From Aristolochia californica (Eukaryota > Streptophyta > Magnoliopsida > Piperales > Aristolochiaceae): a stretch of DNA of 64,000 nt. Shown here piece by piece: positions 49,624 through 61,600 of this stretch. The stretch lies in contig JARWKL010000006.1 in assembly GCA_029961685.1 (NCBI GenBank), forward strand, positions 11,166,748-11,230,747, in the 5' to 3' direction. Below the pieces are notes generated by a model that did no database searches, was not told where the DNA came from, and saw only the letters and a program-made list of their open reading frames with translations. The position numbers and the translations under genes were made by a program. How positions within the stretch are numbered: position 1 is the first letter of the stretch; the number at the start of each line of letters is the position of its first letter.

Positions 49624-52600
49624 AGTTCCATATTTAAACCATGTGTAGGATCAATTAGAAATCTCTTTCTTATAAAATTCCAAGCTATTAGGGTTGAACT
49701 AGTGGTATTTCGTAAACATGGATAGCAAAACTTTTGTGTTCATTTGTGGTGTCTGGATAAATTTATTTTACTTACAGTTGTTGTTGTTTTAAATTTTTTT
49801 CATACTTAAACTCTAAAATTTTCATTTTGTTGTGATCTATTTGCCTTTTTATCTCTTTGTTTTTAAGATAAAGGGAAAAGTGAAAAATCAGGTTTTGATT
49901 TAATAGTAAAGTATAAATCTAAAATGGAAATGCACGAATGTGGAGTGAGACAATAAAAAAAAGTGTCGTTAATTTTTAGAAATTTCAAAATCTTTCTGTT
50001 TTTATATATTAGACTTCACAATCGTCGGGAAAAGGGGAGGCGGGGGATTTTTAACTGAGTGTCGACTCCCAATCCATAACTCATTTCTTATAAAAATATA
50101 GCCCGTTACATATTAGTGACCAAAAATTCAATTTAAAATCATCTATGGTTGTTATGTCAACTTTTTTGTAAGTGGGCAAAATAATGGCTTGTTTGACACA
50201 AGTAAATATCTCATGGCATGTTCACTTGAGAATTTAATGAGGTTTGGATCCCATAGGTCATTTGCATCTTTAACATGTTTCAAGCATGCATATCCATATT
50301 TAAAACATGTGTAGGAGCAATTTTAAATTTTTTTCATATAAAATTCCATGCAATTAGGGTTGAACTAGTGCAATTTCCCAAACTTGGATATCAAAACTTT
50401 TTTATTCATTTGTGGTGTGTGAATAAATTTTCTTAACACACATTTGTTTTTTTTAAAAGTTTTTTTCATACATAAACTCTAAAATTTTTATTTTGTTGTA
50501 ATCTATTTCCCTTTTTATATGTCTCTTTACGAGATAATGGGAAAAGTGAAAACTCAAGTTTTCATTTAAGAAAAAAGTATACATCTAAAATGGATATGCT
50601 CAAATGTAGAGAGAGAAAATTCGAAAAAGTATCCGTAATTTTTATTGATTGCAAACTCTTTCTTGTTTTTATATAATAGGTTTCACAATCGTCCGGAAAA
50701 GGGGGCGGCAGGGGATTTTAAATTGAGAGTCGACTCCCAATCCATCACTCATTTATTACACAAATATAGCCATTACACGTGATTGATCGATAAATCACTT
50801 TAGAATCATCTATGACTGTTAGGTCAGTTTTTTTGTAAATGGGAAAAATAATGGCTTGTTTAAGTCGGGTAAATATCCCACCCCACATTCACATGAGAAT
50901 TTAATGAGGCTTGAGTCCCATAGGCCATTTGCATCTTTAACATGCTTCAAGAATGCATATCCATATTTAAAATGTGTGTAGGATCAATTAGAAATCTCTT
51001 TCTTATAAAATTCCAAGTAATTAGGGTTGAACTAGTGGAATTTTCCAAACTTGGATATCAAAACTTTTGTGTTCATTTGTGGTGTGTGAATAAATTTCCT
51101 TTACTTATATTTTTTGTTGTTTTAAATTTTTTTGTATACATAAACTCTGAAATTTTCATTTTTTTGTGATCTATTAGCCTTTTTATATCTTTGCTTACAA
51201 GATAAAGGGAAAATTGAAAAGAAAGTTTTGATTTAAGAAAAAAGTATGCATTTAAAATTTAAATTCACAAATGTAGAAAGAGATAATTCCAAAAAGTATC
51301 CATATTTTTTAGGGATTGCTATCTCTTTGTAATTTTTATATATTAGGTTTCGCCATCAGTGGGAAAAGGGGGAGGCGGGGGTGTTTTAACTGAGTGTTGA
51401 CTCCCTATCCATAAGTCATTTCTTGCAAAACTATAGCCTGTTACACATGATTGGCTGATAAATCACTTTACAATCATCTATGATTGTTAGGTCTGCTTTT
51501 TTGTTAATGGGCAAAATAATGGTGTGTTTAACTTGGGTAAATATCCTAATAAATGTTCACTTGAGAATTTAATGAGGTTCGGATCCCATAGGTCATTTGC
51601 CAGTTTAACATGTTTCAAGCATGCATATCCATATTTAAAACATGTGTAGGATCACTTATAAATGTCTTTCTTATAAAATTCTAAGCTATTAGGGTTGCAC
51701 TAGTGGAATTTCCCAAACGCAGATTTCAAAAACTTTTGTGTTCATTTGTTGTGTGTTAATAAATTTTCTTTACTAAGATTTGTTGTTGTTTTAAATTTTT
51801 TGCTTAGTTAAACTCTAAAATTTTCATTTTTTTTGTGATCTATTTACCTTTTTATCTCTTTGTTTACAAGATAAAGGGAAAAGTGAAAACTCAAGTTTTG
51901 ATATAAGAAAAAAGTATACATCTAAACTGGAAATGCACAAATGTAGAGAGAGATAATTCAAAAAAGTGTCCAAAATCATTAGGGATTGCAAACTTTTTCT
52001 AGTTTTTAAATATTAGGTTTATCAATCATGGGGAAAAGGGAGTGCGGGGGGATTTTTAACTAGAGTGTTGACTCCCAATCCATAAGTCATTTCATACAAA
52101 AATATAGCCCGTTACGCATGAATAACCGATAAATCACTTTACAATCATCTATGATTTTTAGGTCAGCTTTTTAGTACATGGGCAAAATAATGGCTTGTTT
52201 GACTTGGGTAAATATCCCACCGCACGTTCACTTGAGAATTTAATGAGGTTTGGATCCCATAGGTCATTTGCATCTTTAACATGTTTCAAGCATGCATATC
52301 AATATTTAAAACATGTGTAGGATCAAATAAAAACTTCTTTCTTTAAAAATTGCAAGCTATTAGGGTTGAAACAATGGAATTTCCCAAACTTAGATATCAA
52401 TACTTTTGTGTTCATTTGTGGTGTGTGAATAAATTTTCTTCACTTTCATTTGTTGTTGGTTTAAATTTTTCGCATCCATTAACTCTAAAATTTTCTTTTT
52501 GTTGTGATATATTTGCCTTCATCTCTCTATTTACAAGATAAAGGAAAAAGTGAAATCTCAAGTTTTTATATATGAAAAAAGTATACATCTAAAATGGAAA

Positions 52601-55600
52601 TGCACAAATGTAGAAGGAGATAATTCCAAAAACTATTTGTAATTTTTAAAGATTGCAAACTATTTCTAGTTTTTTTATATTAGGTTCCGCAAATGTAGGG
52701 AAAAGGGGGAGACGGGGGATTTTTAACAGTGTGTACATTCCCAATCCATAAGTCATTTATTAAAAAAATATTTCCCCTTACAATTGATTGACCGATAAAT
52801 CACTTTACAAACATCTATGATTGTTAGGTCAGGTTTTTAGTAAATGGGCAAAATAATGGCTTGTTTGACTCGGGTAAATATCCCCCCGCACATTCACTTG
52901 AGTATTTAATGAGGTTTTGATCCCATAGGTCATTTGTATCTTTAACATTTTTCAAGCATACATATCCATATTTAAAACATGGGTAGGATCAATTAGAAAT
53001 CTCGTTCTTATAAAATTCAAAGCTATTAGGGTTGTACTAGTGGAATTTCCCAAACTTGGACATAAAATTTTTTTGTGTTCATTTGTGGTGTGTGAATAAA
53101 TTTTATTTACTTACATTTGTTGTTGTTTTAAATATTTAGCATACATAAACTCTAAAAATTTCAATTTTTTGTGATCTATTTGCCTTTTTATCTCTATGTT
53201 TACGATACGAGATAAAGGGAAAAGTGAAAACTCATTTTTGGTTTAAGAAAAAAGTATACATCTAAAATGGAAAAGGACAAATTGAGGGAGAGATAATTCC
53301 AAAAAGTGTCTGTAATTTTATGGGATTGCAAACTTTTTCTAGTTTTTATAAATTAGGTTTCACAATCGTCGGGAAAAGGGAGGCGGGGGATTTTTAACTG
53401 AGTGTTGATTGCCATTCCATAAGTCATTTCTTACTAACATATTGCCTGTTATGCATGATTGACCGATAAATCACTTTACAATCATCTATGATTGTTAGGT
53501 CAGCTTTTTAATAAATGGCAAAATAATGGCATGTTTGACTCGGGTAAATATCCCTTCGCATGTTCACTTCAAAATTTAAAATGGTTTGGATCCCATAGGT
53601 CATCTACATCTTTAATATATTTCAAGAATGCATATCCATATTTAAAACACGTGTACGATCAATTAGAAATCTCTTTCTTATAAAATTACATCCTATTAGG
53701 GTTGAACTAGTGTAATTTCCCAAACTTGGATATCCAAACTTTTGTGTTCATTTTTGGTGTGTGAATAAATTTTCCTTACTTACATTTGTTTTTGTTTTTA
53801 ATTTTTTGCAGTCATAAAATATAAAATTTACATTTTGTCCTGATCTATTTGCCTTTTTATTTCTTTTTTTACTAGATAAAGGGAAAAGTGAAAACTCAAG
53901 TTTTGAGTTAAGAAAAAGTATACATCTAAAATAGAAATGCACAAATGTGGAGAGAAATAATTAAAAAATGTGTGCGTAATTTTTAGGGATTGCAAACTCT
54001 TTCTAGTTTTTATATATTAGGTTTCACAATCATCGGGAAATGCTGGAGGTAGGGGATTTTTAACTGAGTGTTTACTCCTAATCGATAACTCGTTTCTTAC
54101 AAAAATATAGCCCATTACGCCTAACTGATAGATAAGTCACTTTACAATCATGTATGATTGTTAGGTCAATTTTTTTGTAAATGGGCAAAATAATGGCTCT
54201 TTTGACTCGAGTAAATATCCCACCGCACATTCACATTAGAACTTAATGAGGATTGGATCCCATTGGTCATTTGCATCTTTAACATGTTTCAAGCATGCTT
54301 ATCCATATTTAAAAATGTGTAGGATCAATAAGAAATCTCTTTCTTATAAAATTACAAGCAATTAGGGTTGAACTAATGGAATTTTCCAAACTTGGATATC
54401 AAAACTTTTGTGATCATTTGTGGTGTGTGAATAAATTTTTTTTACTCACATTTGTTATTGTTTTAAATTTTTTTGCAGACATAAACTCTAAAATTTTCAT
54501 TTTGTTGTGATCAATTAGCTTTTTTATCTCTTTGTTTACTAAATAAAGGGAAAAGTGAAAACTCATGTTTTGATTTAAGAAAAACATATACATTTAAAAT
54601 GAAAATGCACAAATGCAGAGAGAAATAATTCCAAAAAGTGTTTGTAATTTTTGGGACTGTAAACTCTTTCTAGTTTTTATATATTAGTTTTCACAAACGT
54701 CGGGAACAGGGGGAGGCGGGGGATTTTTAACTAAGTGTTGACTCCCAATCCATAAGTCATTTCTTAAAAAAATGTAGCCCATTATGCATGATTGACCGAT
54801 AAATCACTTTACAATCATATATGATTGTTAGGTCAGCTTTTTTGTAAATGGGCAAAACAATGGCTTGTTTGACTCGGGTAAATATCCCACCACACATTCA
54901 CTTGAGAGCTTAAGGACGTTTGGATCCCATAGATCATTTGCATCATTAACATGATTCAAGCAATCATATCCATATTTGAAACATGTGTAGGATCAATTAG
55001 AAATCTCCTTCTTATAAAATTCAGAACTATTAGGGTTGAACTAGTGGAATTTCCCAAACTTGGATATAAAAACTTTTGTGTTTATTTGTGGTGTGTGAAT
55101 AAATTTTGTTTACTTACATTTGTTATTATTTTAATTTTTTTGCATACTTAAACACTAAAATTTTTTTTTTTTTCATCTAGTTACCTTTTTATCTCTCTGT
55201 TTACGAGATAAAGAGAAAAGTGAAAACTCAAGTTTTGATTTAAGAAAAAAGTATACATCTTAACCGAAAACGCACAAATATACAGAGAGATAATTTCAAA
55301 AGTGTCCACAATTTTTTAGGATTGCAAATTCTTTCTAGTTTTTATATATTAGGTTTTGCCATCATGGGGAAAAGGGGGAGGCGGGGTATTTTTTACTGAG
55401 TGTTTACTCTAAATCCATAATTCATTTCCAACCAAACTATATCCCGTTACGCACGATTGACTGATAAATCACTTTACAATCATCTATGATAGTTAGGTCA
55501 GTTTTTTTTGAATGGGCAAAACAATGGCTTGTTTGACTCAGGTAAATATCCCACCCCACGTTCACTTGAGAATTTAAAAAAAATTGGATCCCATAGGCCA

Positions 55601-58600
55601 TTTGCATGATTAACTTGTTTCAAGCATGCATATCCATATTTAAAACATGTGTAGGATCAATTAGAAATCTCTTTCTTATAAAATTCCAAGCTATTTGGGT
55701 TGAACTAGTGGAATTTCCCGAACTTGGATATCAAAAATTTTGTGTTCATTTGTGTTGTGTTAATAAATTTTCTTTACTTACATTTTTTGTTGTGTTAAAT
55801 TATTTGCATACTTAAACTCTAAAATTTTCATTTTGTTGTGATCTATTTCCCTTTTTATCTCTTTGTTTATGAGATAAAAGGAAAAGTAAAAACTGAAGTT
55901 TATATTTAAGAAAAAAGTATATATCTAAAATGAAAATTCATAAATGTGGAGAGAGAGAATTCCAAAAAGTGTCCGTAATTTTTAGGAATTTCAAACTCCT
56001 TGTAGTTTTTAAGGAATTTTTAGGATTTTTAACTAGAGTGTTGACTCCCAATCCATAAGTCATTTCTTAAAAAAATATAACCCATTATGTATGATTGACC
56101 GATAAATCACTTTATAATCATGTATGATTGTTAGGTCAGCTTTTTAGTACTTGGTCAAAATAATGACTTGGTTGACTAGGGAAAATATCCCACCGCACGT
56201 TCACTTGAGAATTTAATGAGTTTTGGATCCCGTAGGTCATTTGCTTCTTTAACATGTTTCAAGCATGCATATCCATATTTAAAACATGTGTAGGATCAAT
56301 TAGAAATTTCTTTCTTATAAAATATCAAGCTATTAGGGTTGAGTGTAAATAAATATGTGTTCATTTGTTGTGTGTAAATAAATTTTCTTTACTTTCATTT
56401 GTTGGTGTTTTAAATTTTTTGCATACATAAATTCTAAAATTTTCTTTTTGTTGTGATATATTTGCCTTTATCTCTCTGTTAACAAGATAAAAGGAAAAGT
56501 AAAAAATTAAGTTTTGATCTAAGAAAAAAGTATACATCTAAAATGGAAATGCACAAATTTAAAAAGATAATTCCAAAAAGTGTCCATAATTTTTAGAGAT
56601 TGCAAACTAATTCTAGTTTTTTTCTATTAGGTATCGCAATCGGCGGAAAAACGGGGAAGCAGGGAATTTTTAACTGAGTGTTGAATCCCAATCCATAATT
56701 CATTTCATAAAAAAAATATTTCCCGTTACACATGATTGATTGATAAATCACTTTACAAACATATGGCTTGTTTGACTCGGGTAAATATCCTACCGCACGT
56801 TCACTTCAAAATTTAAAGTCGTTTGCATCCCATAGGTCATTTGCATCTTTAACATGTTTCAAGCATGCATATCCATATTTAAAACTTGTGTAGGATCAAT
56901 TAAAAATCTCTTTCTTATAAAATTCCAAGCTGTAGGGGTTGAACTAGTGGAATTTCCCAAACTTGGATATCCAAACTTTTTTGTTCATTTGTAGTGTGTG
57001 AATAAATTTTTGTTACATTTGTTGTTGTTTTAATTTTTTTTGCAAACATAAACTCTAAAATTTTCATTTTGTTGTGAACTTTTTGCCTCTTTAAATCTTT
57101 GATTACGAGACAAAGGGAAAAGTGAAAACTCAAGTATTGATTTAAGAAAAAACTATACATCTAATATGGAAATGCACAAATGTAGTGAGAAATAATTCCA
57201 AAAAGTGTCCGTAATTTTTAGGGATTGCAAACTCTTTCTAGTTTTTATATATTAGGTTTCACAATCGTCTAGAAAAGGGGAAGGTGGAAGATTTTTAACT
57301 GAGTGTAGGCTCCCAATCCATAAGTCATTTCTTACAAAAATATGGGCCGTTATCCACGATTGACCGATAAATCACTCTCCAATCATCTATGATTGTTAGA
57401 TCAACTGTTTTATAAATGGGAAAAATAATGGCTTGTTTGACTCGGGTAAATATCCCACCACACATTCACTTTAATGAGGTTTGGATCCCAGAGGTCATTT
57501 GCGTCTTTAACTTGTTTCAAGCATGCATATCCATATTTAAAACATGTGTAGGGTCACTTAGACATCTCTTTCATATAAAATTCCAAGATATTTTGGTTGA
57601 ACTAGTATAATTTCCCAAACTTGGATATCAAAAATTTTGTGTTCAATTGTGGTGTGAATAAATTTTCTTTACTTACATTTGTTGTTGTTTAAAATTTCTT
57701 TGCATACATAAACTCTAAAATTTTCATTTTTTGTGGTATATTTGCCTTTTTATCTCTTTGTTAACGAGATAAAGGGAATAGTGAAAACTCAAGTTTTTGT
57801 TTAAGAAAAAAGTATACATCTAAAAGGGAAATGCACAAATGTAGAGAGAGATAATTCTAAAAAGTATCCATAATTTTTAGGGATAGCAAACTGTTTCTTG
57901 TTTTTATATATTATTTTTTCTATCGTTGGGAAACGGGGGAAGTGGGGCATTTTTAAACGAGTGTCGACTCCCAATCCGTACGTCATTTCTTACAAAAATA
58001 TTTCCCGTTAATCATGATTGATCGATAAATCACTTTACAATCATCTATGATTGTTAGGTCAGCTTTTTTGTAAATTGGCATAATAATGGCTCTTTTGACT
58101 CAAGTAAATCTCTCACCACACATTCACTTGAGAATTTAATGACGTTTGGATCCCATTGGTCATTTGCATCTTTAACATGTTTAAAGCATGCATATCCATA
58201 TTTAAAACATGTGTAGGATCAATTAGAAATTTCTTTCTTATAAAATTCCAAGCTATTAGGGTTGAACTAGTGGAATTTCCCAAACTTCGGTATCAAAACT
58301 TTTGTGTCCATTTATGGTTTGTAAAAAAATTTCTTTATTTGCATTTGTTCTAGTTTTAAATTTTTTTGCATACATCAACTCAAAAATTTTCTTTTTCTTG
58401 TGATCTATTTTCCTTCTTATATCTTTTTTTCGAGATAAATGGAAAAGTGAAAACTCAAGTTTTGATTAAATAAAAAAATATACCTCTAAAATGGGTATGC
58501 ACAAATGTAGAGAGAGAAAATTCCCAAAAGTTTCCGTAATTTTTAGGGATTTTAAACTATTTCTACTTTTATATACTAGGTTTCACAATCGTCGGGAAAA

Positions 58601-61600
58601 GGGGGTGGAGGGGGATTTTTAATAGAGTGTTGATTCCCAATCCATAAGTCATTTCTTACAAAAATATAGTCCGTTACACATGATTGACCGATAAATCACT
58701 TTCCAATAATCTATGATTCTTAGGTCAACATTTTTGTTAATTGGCAATATAATGGCCTGTTTGACTCGGGTAAATATCAAACCGCACGTTCACTTGAAAA
58801 TTTAATGAGGTTTAGATCCCATATGTCATTTGCATCTTTAACATGTTTCAAGCATGCATATCCATATTTAAAACATGTGCAGGATCAATTAGAAATCTCT
58901 TTCTTATAAAATTCCAAGCAATTAGGGTTGAACTAGTGGAATTTCCCAAACTTGGATATCGAAACTTTTGTGTTCATTTGTGGTGGGTGAATAAATTTTC
59001 TTTACTTACATTTGTTGTTGTTTAAAATTTTTTAACATACATAAACTCTAAAATTTTCATTTTTGGTGGTCTATTTGCCTTTTTATATCTTTGTTAACAA
59101 GATAAAGGGAAAAGTGAAAACTCTAGTTTTGATTTAAGAAAAAAATATAAATCTAGAATGGAAATGCACAAATGTAGAGAGGGATAATTCCAAAGAGTGT
59201 CCGTAATTTTTAGGGATTGCAAAATAATGGAGGGGCGGGGAATTTTTAAATGAGTGTCGACTCCCAATCCGTAAGTCATTTATTACAAAAATATAGCCCA
59301 CTACACATGACCGATAAATCAATTTTCAATCATCTATGATTGTTAGGTCAGATTTTTAGTAAAGGAGCAAAATAATGGCTTGTTTGACTAGGGTAAATAT
59401 CCAACGACACGTTCATTGGAGAATTAAATGAGGTTTGAATGCCATTGGTCATTTGCATCTTTAACAAGTTTTAATCATGCATATCCATATTTAAAAAATG
59501 TGTCGGATCACTTAGAAATTTCTTTCTTATAAAATTCCAAGCTATTAGGGTTGAACTAGTGGAATTTGCCAAACTTGGATATCAAAAATTTTGTGTTCAT
59601 TTGTGGTGTGTGAATAAATTTTCTTTACTTACATTTGTTGTTGTTTTAAATTTTTTTCTTACTTAAACTCTAAAATTTTCATTTTTTTTATCTATTTGCC
59701 TTTTTATCTCTTTGTTTATGAGATAAAAAGAAAAGTGAAAACTCAAGTTTTCATTTACGAAAAAATTATATATCTAAAATAGAAATGCACAATGTAGGGA
59801 GAGATAATTCCTAAAAGTGTCCATAACTTTTAGGGATTTCAATCTCTTTCTACCATTTATATATTAGGTTTCTCCATCGTGGGGAAAAGGGGAGAGGGGG
59901 GGAGGGGGGGCGGTAAATATCCCTCCCCACATTCACTTGAGAATTTAAAGAAGTTTGGATCCCATAGGCCATTTTCATGTTTAACATGTTTCAAGCATGC
60001 ATATCCATATTTAAAACATGTATTGGATTAATTAGAAATCTCTTTCTTATAAAATTCCAAGCTATTTGGGTTGAACTAGTGGAATTTCCCAAACTTGGAT
60101 ATCAAAACTTTTGTGTTCGTTTGTGTTGTGTTAATAAATTTTCTTTACTTACATTTGTTTTTGTGTTAAATTTTTCTCATACTTAAACTTTAAAATTTTC
60201 ATTTTGTTGTGATCTATTTGCCTTTTTATCTCTTTGTTTACGAGATAAAGGAAAAGTGAAAAATCAAGTTTTGATTTAAGAAAAAATTATACATCTAAAA
60301 AGGAAATGCTCAAATGTAGTGAGAGATAATTCCAAAAAGTTTCTGTAATTTTTAGAAATTTCAAACTCATTCAAGTTTTTATATATTATGTTTCACAATT
60401 GTCGGGAAAAAGGGGAGGCGGGGGATTTTTAACTAGAGTGTTGACTCCCAATCCATAAGTCATTTCTTATAAAAATATAGCATGTTATGTATGATTGGCC
60501 AATAAATCACTTTACAATCATCTATGGTTGTTAGGTCAGCTTTTTAGTACATGGGCAACATAATGGAGTGTCCGACTCTGGTAAATATCCCACCACACGT
60601 TCACTTGAGAATTTAATGAGGTTTGGATCCCATAGGTCATTTACATCTTTAACATGTTTCAAGCATGCATATCCGTATTTAAAACATGTGAAGGATCAAT
60701 TAGAAATTTCTTTCTTATAAAATTGCAAGCGATTAGGGTTGAAACAGTGGAATTTCCCAAACTTAGATATCAATACTTTTGTGTTCATTTGAGGTGTGTG
60801 AATAAATTTTCTTTACTTTCATTTGTTGTTGTTCAAAATTTTTTGCATACATAAACTCTAATATTTTCTTTTTGTTGTGATATATTTTCCTTGATCTCTC
60901 TGTTTACAAGATAAAGGGAAAAGTGAAAACTCAAGTTTTGATTTAAGAAAAAATTATACATCTAAAATGGAAATGCACAGATGTGGAGAGAGATAATTCC
61001 AAAAACTGTCCGTAATTTTTAAAGATTGCAAACTATTTCTAGTTTTTTATATTAGGTTTCGCAAACGTCGGGAATAGGGGGAGGCAGGGGATTTTTAACT
61101 GAGTGTTGACTTCCAATCCATAAGTCATTTCTTACAAAAAAATTTCCTGTTACTCTTGATTGCTTGATAAATGACTTTACAATCATCAATGATTGTTAGG
61201 TCAGCTTTTTTGTAAATGGGCAAAATAATGGCTTGTTTGACTCGAGTAAATATCCCACCGAACATTCACTTGAGTATTTAATGAGGTTTGGATCCCATAG
61301 GTCATTTGCATCTTTAACATTTTTCAAGCATACATATCCATATTTAAAACATGGCTAGGATCAATAACAATCTCTTTCTTATATAATTCCAAGCTATTAG
61401 GGTTGAACTAGTGGAATTTCCCCAACTTGGATATAAAAAACTTTTGTGTTCATTTGTGGTGTGTGAATAAATTTTATTTACTAACTTTTGTTGATTTTTA
61501 ATTTTTTTGCATACATAAACTCTAAAATTTTCTATTTTTTTGGTCTATTTTCCTTTTTATCTCTATGTTTACGATACAAGATAAAGGGAAAAGTGTAAAC

